Assembly: GCF_008298035.1 (NCBI RefSeq)
Contig: NZ_CP042910.1
Span: 5,409,001-5,473,000, forward strand
DNA: 64,000 bases
From: Gimesia maris
Lineage (GTDB): Bacteria; Planctomycetota; Planctomycetia; Planctomycetales; Planctomycetaceae
Direction of reading: 5' to 3'
Position 1 is the first letter of the stretch. The number at the start of each line of letters is the position of its first letter. Of this stretch, positions 9,211-18,553 are shown piece after piece. The notes under the pieces are model-generated. The model ran no database searches and was not told the origin of the DNA. It saw only the letters and a list, made by a program, of their open reading frames with translations. A program made the translations under genes and the position numbers.

Positions 9211-9597
9211 ATGAGCTTTTTGAAACGTACAGCCGGTTTCCTTACCGGTACTGTACGATCAGTCGGATCGACCTTGAATGTCCTGACGGGCGGCATCTCG
9301 GTCAAAACTGAAGACGTCCCCATCAGCCCCACAGTAATTGACTCACTGTCCCTTTCAGACATCGAGCAATGGATGAAGCGGAATATGCTTACTGTAGACG
9401 AACCTGTGAAAGTCGCAGTCGTCCGAGAAAGACATGGTGATCTCTACAAAATTTCTTATGTAGTTTTGAACCAACGAAATAAACGCTGTAAAGACAGTGA
9501 GGGAAAAATACGTGCCCAGGCTCAATTAGTTCGAGAAATTAGTCCAGACTTAAACGAATTTCTGGGGAATCATAATTCAGTTCTATTAAATCTGTGA
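9211..9597 (+). CDS. Hypothetical protein upstream of RavA-LRR
   Basis: 128 residues, ATG at 9211 with GAGG about 8 bases upstream. The N-terminus is Gly/Thr/Ser-rich (RTAGFLTGTVRSVGSTLNVLTGG), followed by a compact alpha/beta region with a conserved-looking E-x-W-M-K segment (about 50-56). No domain is recognised. It is 79 bases upstream of the AAA+ gene and probably belongs to the same functional cluster. Confidence 0.55.
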   Translation: MSFLKRTAGFLTGTVRSVGSTLNVLTGGISVKTEDVPISPTVIDSLSLSDIEQWMKRNMLTVDEPVKVAVVRERHGDLYKISYVVLNQRNKRCKDSEGKIRAQAQLVREISPDLNEFLGNHNSVLLNL

Positions 9598-9676
9598 CGT
9601 TTTGTCACCGACCATTAATAATATATACTGATGTGGCTCTTGACCATAACCTGAAACCCAAATATGAGGTTTAAAA

Positions 9677-12073
9677 TTGAATCGTGAACTTAGTAATCGT
9701 GTCCAGGACCTGATCACAACCCTTTCTCAAGGTCTTATTGAGCGAGAGCAACACATCAAGCTAATGCTTTTAGCGGCATTGGCGGGGGAACATGTGTTGC
9801 TGATCGGTCCACCGGGGACGGCAAAGAGTTTGCTTGCGCGGCGGTTGCGGCTGGCATTTCGCGACGCGAAGTTCTTTGAACGTCTCCTCACCCAGTTCTC
9901 GGTCCCCGAAGACCTGTTCGGACCGTATTCACTGGAGGACCTTGACAGCGGTCGTTATCGACGTCTGACAGAAGGCTATCTGGCAGATGCAGATGTTGGA
10001 TTCCTGGACGAAATTTTCAAGAGCAATCCGAGCATCCTGAATGCCTTACTCGCGATCCTCAACGAGCGGGTGTTTCACAATGTTCCGCCGCTGAATGAGA
10101 ATGGCAACAGTGTCGGCGATGCTCCACAACCGTTGCCTGTTCCACTGAAATGCCTGATCGGTGCCAGCAATGAAGTCCCGGCTCCAGGGGAACTGGATGC
10201 CCTGTACGATCGGTTTTTAATTCGCTGTGAAGTGGGGCCGGTCGAAAACTTCCACGCGCTCCTTAAGTCTGCCAGCAATAAAGAACCGCAAGTTAAAAAC
10301 GGCTTGCCTTTTACAGCGGAAGAATTACAGCAGATTCAAGATTCTTCTGAAAAAGTCATTGTCCCAGAACAAGTTGATGAATTACTCGTTCTGTTACGAC
10401 AACGAATGGGCGAACTGCAATTGGATGTCTCCGATCGTCGCTGGTTGAAGATCCGCTGCTTGCTCCAAGTCGCCGCTCACACCAGCGGTCGCGAGCAGGT
10501 ATCACCGCTGGATGTCCTGCTCGTGCCACATTGTGTCTGGTCTCCACGCCAAGATCACATGGCAACTACTGACACTACAGACGACGAAGAAGACCGAAAA
10601 ACCTCCGTAGGAATTTCTCTCGATATTAGGAACGCCCTGACTACGTGGATTCAGGAACGACTTTGGAATTCTTATGCAACCGGGGATATACGCCTCTTTG
10701 AAATTAGTGTTGAAGCTTGGCAAATGAAAGTAGAGCAGGTCCTGGATGGCACGTTTAATGACCGACAAACAAACGAACTGCTGACTCATGCCAGCGAGTG
10801 CCTTTCTCGAATAGAAAATTACTATAAGAAACTGCAGTGTGAAAGTTCCAATTTGGAAAATTGTACAACTCAATGGTTGGAACATGATATAATGCAAGCC
10901 GCCGCAAAGAGCTTGGCTTTCGCCTTGGACTCGTGTTCTGAATTGGTACATCGCATCAGCGAAGTGGTAAAAGCCTTGGAACCAATTCTCAAATCCATAG
11001 ATACCCAATGCGAATTGGAGTCACTAGAAACCGTGCACACTGTTGATCTCTCACTTCCTGGAGAATGGTCGAGCCAAGATGGACAAAATGGTGAATGGCA
11101 GACTATTTCCTCATCAGAGGACGGGGAGATCCCTATGTCTCAGAATCTTCGATACAGATTCAGATTCAAGCCACCTGCAACTGAAGTAAATCTAGTGCGG
11201 TTGATGCGCGACTACGGTCGGTCGCAGTACTTAGTCGACCTGTCACTTGGTGGTACATATTCGCCGAAATCCAGCGTTTCTGATTTATCAGCACTTCGTG
11301 TTTGCAATTCAATTGAAAGATTAGACGTTTCCAAGAGCCAGGTACAAGACTTGAGCACGATTAGCAAACTCAAGTCACTTAGGTATCTGAATTGCGATTA
11401 CACGCCAGTTGACAACTTGGTCGCAGTCTCGGAGTTGCCTCAACTTGCAGAACTTTCGTTGACCGAAACGCGTGTCACGGACATCTCGCCACTCGCTCAA
11501 ATTCGAACGTTAAGTATTCTCTCGTTGGAAGGGGTATCGACTCTCTCAGACATTAGCCCATTTCACAAGATGACATGGCTCCGAGAAATAAATCTGTCAA
11601 GAGTACCTGTTCAAGGCTGGTTGCCGCTCAGCCATCTGACGCAGTTAGAATCACTTCGATTAAATAAAGTTGATCTCCCGTCATTGCAACCACTTCGCAA
11701 CATGCGAGAATTGAAAAGACTATACGTGTCTGAAGCTAAGGAACTTGATTGCATAGACGGTATCGACGGACTTCAGCATCTTCGAGAACTCATCCTTTCA
11801 CATACAAAAGTCAAAGACCTTTCGCCTTTGTCCCAACTATGTTCAATGAAATCAATAGTACTGACGGATACGTTGGTCGATAATCTTGCTCCATTGCAGG
11901 GATTGTTATTGTTGGAACAGTTGGATCTTGCGGGAACGCCAGCTCAGAATATTTCACCACTTGTGCACCTGACAAGTCTTCGTAAGCTCAACCTCAATAA
12001 TATGCCGAATATCGCAAATGAGGACGTTGACTCACTGCAGGCTGCATTACCTAATTGTGAGGTTGAACGGTGA
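9677..12073 (+). CDS. RavA-like MoxR AAA+ ATPase fused to leucine-rich repeats
   Basis: 798 residues. The start is TTG at 9677, supported by GAGGT at 9666-9670. The first 300 residues are an AAA+ domain of the RavA/MoxR group: Walker A GPPGTAKS (about 43-50), Walker B FLDEIFKSN (about 109-117) followed by the helix 2 insert region ILNALLAILNERVF, and the sensor 1 segment IGASNE. A helical region follows (about 310-480). The last 250 residues (from about 545) are at least ten leucine-rich repeats of 22-23 residues of the SDS22/internalin kind (L-x-x-L-x-L-x-x-T-x-V-x-D-I-S-P-L), closed by the cap LPNCEVER. Known RavA proteins end in a small LARA domain, not LRRs. The ViaA-like gene overlaps its stop codon (GTGA). 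The ATPase probably remodels a target chosen by the LRRs, with the VWA protein as partner. Confidence 0.88.
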   Translation: MNRELSNRVQDLITTLSQGLIEREQHIKLMLLAALAGEHVLLIGPPGTAKSLLARRLRLAFRDAKFFERLLTQFSVPEDLFGPYSLEDLDSGRYRRLTEGYLADADVGFLDEIFKSNPSILNALLAILNERVFHNVPPLNENGNSVGDAPQPLPVPLKCLIGASNEVPAPGELDALYDRFLIRCEVGPVENFHALLKSASNKEPQVKNGLPFTAEELQQIQDSSEKVIVPEQVDELLVLLRQRMGELQLDVSDRRWLKIRCLLQVAAHTSGREQVSPLDVLLVPHCVWSPRQDHMATTDTTDDEEDRKTSVGISLDIRNALTTWIQERLWNSYATGDIRLFEISVEAWQMKVEQVLDGTFNDRQTNELLTHASECLSRIENYYKKLQCESSNLENCTTQWLEHDIMQAAAKSLAFALDSCSELVHRISEVVKALEPILKSIDTQCELESLETVHTVDLSLPGEWSSQDGQNGEWQTISSSEDGEIPMSQNLRYRFRFKPPATEVNLVRLMRDYGRSQYLVDLSLGGTYSPKSSVSDLSALRVCNSIERLDVSKSQVQDLSTISKLKSLRYLNCDYTPVDNLVAVSELPQLAELSLTETRVTDISPLAQIRTLSILSLEGVSTLSDISPFHKMTWLREINLSRVPVQGWLPLSHLTQLESLRLNKVDLPSLQPLRNMRELKRLYVSEAKELDCIDGIDGLQHLRELILSHTKVKDLSPLSQLCSMKSIVLTDTLVDNLAPLQGLLLLEQLDLAGTPAQNISPLVHLTSLRKLNLNNMPNIANEDVDSLQAALPNCEVER

Positions 12074-13602
12074 CAAAAGCACATCAGGGGCTCCAGTTCT
12101 CACCTGACAAGCCTACCGTTGAACACTGCTTGGGACTGCCGCTAACAGTGTATCGTCGTGCTGTTACAAATACACATGGCAGGTTTGAAGACAGGATATG
12201 CTCTTTGCAGAGGATTTGGCGAGATACCATGTCTGGGACTTGGCCAATCGAGTTAGATTGGCCATCTGAAATAATACAATGTCGATTAGCTGAGTGGGTT
12301 AGTCGAAATAGTATTTTAGAGCTATGCTGTGGGTCTGAAGAGCTCGTCGAGCAGCTATTGTTGGACATTCTCAACCTTTCGGAGAAGTGCACAAGCAAAA
12401 GAAACGAACTCATAGATTCGTATCATGTTCAGTTCTGGGAAGAGTTTTGGCAGTCGTTTGTAGAGCAAAATAATGCCGTCGAGTATGTTCCAACTACTAG
12501 ATTGGAATTGATAGTATGGCTACATTTATTTCGAGCGATAAATGTCTTCGTGATCGAGAATTTATGTGAATCAGTCAAGGATGAATCAGTTAACATCTCT
12601 CTATCACCAATTAAAGAGATTTGGGAAGAAAGGGTTTCTATATGGCGACAGCTAAAAGATATGTTTGGTCCGCTGGATCGGCTGCTCAGCCCAGGGTGGG
12701 ACCTCTCAGCAGGGATCTTCAAGTATCGTGGCTGGGGAGATCTTAAAAAATACCGGGATTTGATCGACCGGATTCCACAAATTCGCCAAATGATCGAAGA
12801 ACTGGGCAGATTGCAGGCCAGCGAAGAAATGGACGACGATCCCACGTACGCCGATGCGTTCAATTCACTCAGACGAACTACTGAAGAACAACGAGAAGTC
12901 GAACATCCGCTGGCCCGGCATCAGGCACAGGGAATCGAGCGATCAGCCGACTTCATGCGAATGATTCCCAGCGAAGCGATGCTCCGCCGTCGCCCGGGTT
13001 TGAAACGGCTCTGGCATGCCAAGTTGGCCGAGCGGGGGCTACTGACCTACCGCGTGCGCGGAACCTATGTCGACCGTGTTTCTACTGAAGTCGAAGAACA
13101 GCAGCCGCAGTCGAAAAAACGGATTCGCGGACCGATCATCGTTTGTGTTGATACTTCTGGTTCGATGAGTGGTCGGCCCGAAGCTGTTGCCAAAGCGTTG
13201 ACTTTAGAAGCTTGTCGAATTGCTCATGCAGAACAGCGGCCTTGTCTACTGTTTTCCTTCAGCGGTTCCGGTCAGTATGTGGAGCACGAGTTATCTTTAT
13301 CACCCGATGGCCTGCAATCGCTGCTTGAATTTCTGACAATGAATTTCGATGGGGGAACTGATATTTCCACCCCTTTCGAGAAGGCACTTGCTCGATTGCG
13401 AACAGCCGAATGGGAACGTGCTGACATATTGCTGGTCAGCGATGGCGCTTTTTCAAAGTCTCAAGTGGATGCTCTCAAGCCGGCACTGGATGATGCGAAA
13501 AAAAGACTGGGGCTACGTGTTTCTGGCCTGCTCGTCGGAAACTATTCTTCAGGACCAATGAATTCGCTTTGTCAACCATTGATTTCTGTTAATGGTTGGT
13601 AA
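12070..13602 (+). CDS. ViaA-like von Willebrand factor A domain protein
   Basis: 510 residues. The start is GTG at 12070, overlapping the AAA+ stop as GTGA, with GAGG 7 bases upstream; this indicates translational coupling. The N-terminal 340 residues are helical and weakly conserved. They are followed by a basic-acidic linker (about 345-352) and a VWA domain (about 355-510). The metal-binding MIDAS is intact: DTSGS (360-364), a Thr in FDGGTDIS (about 427-430) and an Asp in LLVSDGAF (about 457). In the RavA-ViaA system the VWA protein binds the MoxR ATPase and modulates it. The fixed neighbour here, with fused LRRs, suggests the same partnership with a new specificity. Confidence 0.85.
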   Translation: MTKAHQGLQFSPDKPTVEHCLGLPLTVYRRAVTNTHGRFEDRICSLQRIWRDTMSGTWPIELDWPSEIIQCRLAEWVSRNSILELCCGSEELVEQLLLDILNLSEKCTSKRNELIDSYHVQFWEEFWQSFVEQNNAVEYVPTTRLELIVWLHLFRAINVFVIENLCESVKDESVNISLSPIKEIWEERVSIWRQLKDMFGPLDRLLSPGWDLSAGIFKYRGWGDLKKYRDLIDRIPQIRQMIEELGRLQASEEMDDDPTYADAFNSLRRTTEEQREVEHPLARHQAQGIERSADFMRMIPSEAMLRRRPGLKRLWHAKLAERGLLTYRVRGTYVDRVSTEVEEQQPQSKKRIRGPIIVCVDTSGSMSGRPEAVAKALTLEACRIAHAEQRPCLLFSFSGSGQYVEHELSLSPDGLQSLLEFLTMNFDGGTDISTPFEKALARLRTAEWERADILLVSDGAFSKSQVDALKPALDDAKKRLGLRVSGLLVGNYSSGPMNSLCQPLISVNGW

Positions 13603-13865
13603 AGTGTAATCCATGTCATAAAGTAGAATGAATTCCAAGGTTATAGTTATATATCAAAAGAAACTGAATGTCCTATCGCGATACCGCACCTATGTACCGT
13701 CGGGTATCGCTTTACTGCGAAATTCAACACTTCGTTATTCTCTGTTTTTCATGAAAATCTTCCTCAAAAAATAAATTTTTAGACGGCTGAGGTGTTCTTC
13801 CTTTGATGAAGGCGGTTGCCATCTGCTTGTAAGAAAACCTAGCTCATATGAGGAAATATTGAAAC
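13603..13865. terminator. Intergenic region with candidate terminator of the RavA-LRR/ViaA operon
   Basis: GCGATACC (13678-13685) pairs with GGTATCGC (13703-13710), with a 17-nt loop and TTTACTG after it. This is the best hairpin after the VWA gene. The rest of the gap holds no gene. Confidence 0.4.
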
Positions 13866-14120
13866 ATGATGAATCACACGAAAAAATTGCTTATTCGCCG
13901 AAATCTTCTACTGATTTTTCTGTCCATCATATCATGCCTGGCCACTCCCGGATGTGGTTCGGGTAGCTCCCAGAAATCAAGTACTTACGACGCAGGTCGG
14001 GCGAACCGTGATCAGCAAGCTGCGGAGTTATGGTATGAGATGGAAATGGAAAAACTCCAGTTGCAAAGCGACATCAACCGCATGTCAAACGAGGCTTTTG
14101 GTTCGCCAAGCATTGATTGA
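13866..14120 (+). CDS. Small lipoprotein
   Basis: 84 residues from ATG 13866, with GAGG upstream at 13849-13852; ATG 13869 is an equally possible start. The leader is basic (KKLLIRR), then hydrophobic (LLIFLSIISCLA), and ends in a lipobox ATPGC, so the mature part begins at Cys near residue 30. The remaining 50 residues are Ser/Gln-rich, then helical and acidic (ELWYEMEMEKLQLQ). No family is recognised. Confidence 0.6.
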   Translation: MMNHTKKLLIRRNLLLIFLSIISCLATPGCGSGSSQKSSTYDAGRANRDQQAAELWYEMEMEKLQLQSDINRMSNEAFGSPSID

Positions 14121-15156
14121 TAAAATTGGAAAACCAACCTGTGTAATGGTCGTTAAACTGCAAGGTAACTTTTTGGCCAATTGCATTATTTGACATTCGG
14201 TTTGGTTCTCCAAAGAGCACCTCTATCATTTGAACCATTACTGTCAATCCCCCCGTCGTCTTGAAAAATGGGGAGATTTGAATCCGAACTGCGATATCGC
14301 CTAAACGTGCACACTTCGGGCATGGTTCTCTATCTCGATGATTTTTTGAAAAACTCACCATGAACAACTAAATTCTTCTAACGTTGAAACGTTCTTTTAG
14401 TGACACGGGTGAATCATCACTCGGAAATCAAATTCACCAGGAGAACTTTGACATTTGGATGCTGCGGATAATAGTAAATTCTGAATTACTCATGGCTGTT
14501 TTCATTGATGTGGTGATAACTACAAGTATGAAATTCCGACAGACACTTTTCGTGTTGAAGGTTCAGACAGTGATGTGATTCAATCCGGGAACATTTCATT
14601 AATAGCTCTAGGCCTATTGATATTGAGTGAGTATGGGCGAAGGGTGCCTGCCCACCCCTCTGGGGTTTGATGCTTTGCAGAAAACTCTGGAGGGGCTTTT
14701 TTACTTTCAACCTGCTTGAAACTTAGATGTTGGGCAATTCTATTTCTCCGGCTTCTTAAAGTTGAACTGCGTAATTTATGCTGACTTCAACTTCATTCTG
14801 TGAAACTCCAAATGTTCTACAATCGTAAAAAAAGACTCCTATTTCTCTAGGTAATTGGCGCCCCAAAATGTTGAGGCAGGCAGTGTGGACCTAATTCCTG
14901 CGCCACGATTTCTGAGGAATAACATATCAGCAACAAAGTTATAGAGTTGACGTAGTTCACCTTGAATATCGAAGACGAAAGTGAGTTAACCTGCCAATCA
15001 AAAGTTTGAAAACTGTGGAGTTCCTTCAGTTAATGTGAATGAGATTAACTTTTGTTGGCCTCATTGATTTCATGACTTACTAAGTCAGAACACACAAGAG
15101 TCGTTATGAGTAGAGTTTTTATGTGACGAATGATATCAGTCTTAATTTCTGCGAGA
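14121..15156. other. 1-kb region with no convincing gene
   Basis: Only short frames without ribosome-binding sites are present. The region contains one candidate terminator (14655-14702) and otherwise looks like degraded DNA at the left edge of the decayed stretch that reaches 23.6 kb. Confidence 0.45.
14655..14702 (+). terminator. Candidate rho-independent terminator without a gene
   Basis: CCCCTC (14655-14660) pairs with GAGGGG (14690-14695) and is followed directly by CTTTTTT. No intact plus-strand gene ends nearby, so it may have outlived the gene it served. Confidence 0.45.
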
Positions 15157-15693
15157 CTACAAGTTTTTTTTCACGCTTGGATCTTGCAAACGCAAAATCT
15201 GGAAACTTTTTCGTTTTCTGGACTTCGTTTTGGGCAGTGGTTTGGCTTCATGAATCGACATCCAGATTTTCATTTTTAAGTTTAGATCCAAGGGGATAGA
15301 TTGATGTTCCCATTTCTGTGTTGTGCCTACTGCGAATTCATCTGAGGAATGAGATAGAACTTTGTATTTACCAAATTGGTATCTTCCGACTTTTTTCTCG
15401 CCGTTATTCCACTCAATCGTAAATTGATCAATACCCTGATCAAGGCTACTGGCATTCAAGCCTCCTCCTACCAGCATCCATTCCTTACCATTAATCCGAG
15501 TCGCCTTGAAAATAGTACCCTCGGTCGCTTTACGATTTGGCCAAATAAAGATGTAATATGTCTCGATTGTATTATTTCTCAGCTTTGATTCATGAAAAAA
15601 ACTGTGAGGATATTCCTCTGAAAGAGCAACTGTTTCAGACATCATGACCAAAATCATAATCGTCAATATCTTATACACGATATACTTCTCCAT
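15157..15693 (-). CDS. Hypothetical secreted protein
   Basis: 178 residues, ATG at 15693. The N-terminus is a signal peptide (MEKYIVYKILTIMILVMMSETVALSEE; cleavage expected after the ALS region). The mature part is beta-rich with many Trp, Gly and Lys residues, including a WNNGEKKVGRYQFGKYKVL segment (about 93-111). The C-terminal 30 residues are very basic (KPLPKTKSRKRKS). There is no recognised family and it stands alone. Confidence 0.55.
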   Translation of the reverse strand: MEKYIVYKILTIMILVMMSETVALSEEYPHSFFHESKLRNNTIETYYIFIWPNRKATEGTIFKATRINGKEWMLVGGGLNASSLDQGIDQFTIEWNNGEKKVGRYQFGKYKVLSHSSDEFAVGTTQKWEHQSIPLDLNLKMKIWMSIHEAKPLPKTKSRKRKSFQILRLQDPSVKKNL

Positions 15694-16317
15694 ATTTTCG
15701 GGACTATGATACTCAGTGGTTCGAATCGGGAGTGTTCAAGATGCTTGGTGTTTTCTGATGGCTAACAACCCATTCAATCAACGACACATGCCACATGAAG
15801 TTGTATTCCGATCTTTTAGAAATTTCCTGGACTTAAAAGTCAGTCAGATTCACACTCATTTGGTCACCGTTCGAGATTGCCCCCTGCTGATAGCAGCAGT
15901 CAAGTGCTCAGAAAAAGCCCCTGGTTCGTAAATTCGGCATCCATCCATGTCCGGGAATTAAATCGATTAAGATCTGATAAGAGTTTTAACGGGAAAATAA
16001 GTCTAAGGACAGATGAATAAGGATCTTTGCGGTGGATTCTTGCAGAGAATTGAGCGAATTCTTTGTTTTTTTTGATTTTAGAAAAAGAGAGAGTGCGTGG
16101 TCAGTGGCCAACCCACTTTGTCGAACCTGTGGTCGCGGTTACGAATCGCTGCCTGGAATAAATCAAACAACCATATCATCAAGGTGTTTGAGTTAGATTG
16201 TTTCTGTAGTCATATATGAAGCCGGTCAGATGCCCTGATATCTAAAAAAATGACATGGCCGCCCCCCCGCAAAGGTGGTCGGCATACAGAGTTGTCAAGG
16301 GAAAGTAACAGGGCCTG
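15694..16317. other. Intergenic region next to the recombinase remnant
   Basis: I see no gene in these 620 bases. The stretch lies beside the broken serine recombinase and could hold an attachment site, but no duplicated core sequence was recognised. Confidence 0.35.
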
Positions 16318-18038
16318 TCAAAGAGACTTCCTGCGAGTACGCCCGTCGGGTACAGGCAACCCACGTTGCTCATGCCAGTATTTGACTGAGCTGGTCACCG
16401 TATTCCGGTCGATATTCAGAGCTGCAGCGATCTCACCATACTCCTTCTTTTCTCGGAACAGTTTCATGACCTCCTCCGCGATCGCCTGATAGGGAGGCGG
16501 TTCTTTGTGTTTCACAGCAAGTCGCGACCGGCGGGATCGTCCATCCGGCTTTTTCTCGCCCCGTAGTTCAAAGACTTCATCTATAAGCTTCGTAACCCTA
16601 CTCCGGCTGACTCCTAATGCTTCAGCAATTTTGAATTCTGGTTCTTCAGCGTCGTACATCCGTTTGGCGATCTCGCGCTGCTGATCTGCTTTATCCGGCT
16701 GGATGAAGTCAATCATGACTTCCGCACCTTGCACAGTCCCCTCAACCAAAGCTGAGGTGCCAGTAAGAAAGTTATAAACCCCTCTGACGTTGAGTCGGAA
16801 TTTGCCACGAAAATAATTCCGTTTTCTCAGAGGAATCTCGTTCTCTTCCAGAATGATTTCCCCACCGACAAGGGCACTCAAGGCCTTATTAGCGGCAGGC
16901 GATGATTCCTGCAGAACATCAAACAACTGCTTAAGTCGTTCCCTCAGCCATGCTTCGGAGGGGGTTCCCAGGTCCTGGTTCCGCTCCAGCCGGAGCTGTT
17001 TCAGCTCATACTGGATTTCTTTCTGTTCTTCCTTCCTGGATTTGAGACGTCGCTGCAAATCCTCTGGGGGATCCCCCTGTTCGACCTGATCGACCAGACG
17101 CTCGATCTTTTGAGTTACCTGGTATAACTCCCGTTCTTTCTCTCTGATCGTCGTGGGGACCCGGTTTTCGTATTGATCACATAGATTTTTCGCGGCTTAC
17201 TGTTACGGCCTGCGCGATTCTGTTCCGATCCCGGTACTGGCTCAGAGCCGTAACCGAAACACCAGTCTCCCACAGAATAACCACTGAGCAGGGCCCCCTC
17301 CTGCCCCCGGATAACAGCTGCACTTAAATCTTTGATGAACTGTTCATGGATCAGGGCAAAAATCGCAGCGATAACTTCCCAGCCAGTTGTATCAGTGTCT
17401 ATACCTTCAGTCACACAGATACAACGAACACCGTAGACATAGACGAGCTTCTTGAGGATCGGTAATGTAATCACGGATTCTCGAGCCAGTCGGCTCAGGC
17501 TATACAAATAAAGTACATTGAACCTGCCCTGCTTTGCTGCCTCCAGCATTTCATTCAAGCCCTCTCTTTCTAGCTTCGTACCCGAGACGGCCCTATCTTC
17601 AAATTCGTAAGCAGGTAGAATAGTATGCCCTAACCGGGAGGCATGTTCTCGGCACTTTTGTTGCTGCTGATCAATACTTTCATCTCGCTGATTATTGGAA
17701 CTGAAGCGAGAATAATCAGCGGCTACTTCCGGAACATCCTGGGATTCCTGTTTCTTTTTACCGCGCCGTCGTTTTCGGGCATACACAACAGCTGATTCGC
17801 TGGTGGCTGGGGCAGGAACATGGCTAAAATCAATTTGTGCTGAAAGTGTGCTGAAACGATTGCCAAATAACAGAAAACAACCAGCACTAACCAGAAGCAA
17901 CCATAAGACTGCTCCCGCAACAAAAATAGGGGTTTGACGCTTAATCGCTACTATGCTAGAGTAAGATAAAAACAGGGATCCGAGTTTCCCCCTCTCTCCG
18001 CATCCAATGAACGATGGCTCGCAACCACCTGAAAACAA
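16318..18038 (-). pseudogene. Large serine recombinase with internal deletion and frameshift
   Basis: The upstream frame (18038-17115) has a Ser recombinase N-terminal domain: YSRFSSNNQ with the catalytic Ser, followed by VSGTKLEREGLNEML and LYSLSRLARE. It then breaks at KIYVINTKT. The second frame (17058-16318) and the in-frame codons just before it begin with TTIREKERELYQVTQKIERL. They continue into the coiled coil and the C-terminal region with two helix-turn-helix-like segments (IAEALGVSRSRVTKLIDE and IAAALNIDRNTVTSSVKYW). The recombinase-domain and zinc-ribbon region that should connect them is missing, so a deletion has fused the ends out of frame. An unusual N-terminal membrane helix (TPIFVAGAVLWLLLVSAGCFLLF) precedes the catalytic domain. 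No ATG start was found. The protein must be inactive. Confidence 0.8.
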
Positions 18039-18063
18039 GGGGTTTGCGAGCCATCGTTTTTTT
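18011..18063 (+). terminator. Strong rho-independent terminator-like hairpin
   Basis: A perfect 14-bp inverted repeat, ACGATGGCTCGCAA (18011-18024) and its complement (18044-18057), has a 19-nt loop and is followed by TTTTTT. The T-run points to termination of plus-strand transcription, yet no plus-strand gene ends just before it. It overlaps the 5' end of the broken recombinase on the other strand. Confidence 0.65.
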
Positions 18064-18190
18064 GTGTCCCCCCACTTGTCCCGTTTTTGGCCCTGTCAAG
18101 AAACTCCTGATTTGTGGCCCCCTTGAGCAATATTGCCAGTAATAACATTGCTCCTGAAAAGCCTACCAAGAGTTTTAAAATGAATTTTAA

Positions 18191-18328
18191 ACAACACATA
18201 CCGACAAGGACATCCCCAAGCTGGCGTCGATGAAGAATCTCGAAACCTTGAATTTGTATAATACATCAATCACTCCCGCTGGAATCGCAAAATTAAAGGA
18301 GCTGCTCCCCAATTGCAAAATCTCTTAA
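18191..18328 (+). pseudogene. C-terminal tail of a leucine-rich repeat protein
   Basis: The open frame up to TAA at 18326 reads DKDIPKLASMKNLETLNLYN, then TSITPAGIAKLKELLPNCKIS. This is one to two LRR units with the planctomycete end cap LPNC, the same cap as at the end of the RavA-LRR protein. No start codon or preceding repeats are present; the gene body is gone. The adjacent recombinase may have been inserted into or recombined with the original gene. Confidence 0.6.
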
Positions 18329-18553
18329 TGACGACAGGGGAAGAGAATTCTTATTGCAGCTTTTTGATTAAACCAGGTTCTGACAGACCAGCCTGCTGTT
18401 AAAATGGATCTCCGTGGCTAGTGATGTGAATCAGCCTGCGATAGCAATGCTGAATCGACATGATCAATTAATCGTTGATCCGGATGACAGTTTCGACAGC
18501 CAATAACAATATGTCTGAGAATGTTCAGGAAACTGTTTTTTGATGGAGCAAAA

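Noticed and set aside
15715-15730. T-loop-like GGTTCGAATC suggesting a tRNA
   Set aside because: The flanking bases do not pair as a T-arm and no acceptor, D- or anticodon arm can be built around it.
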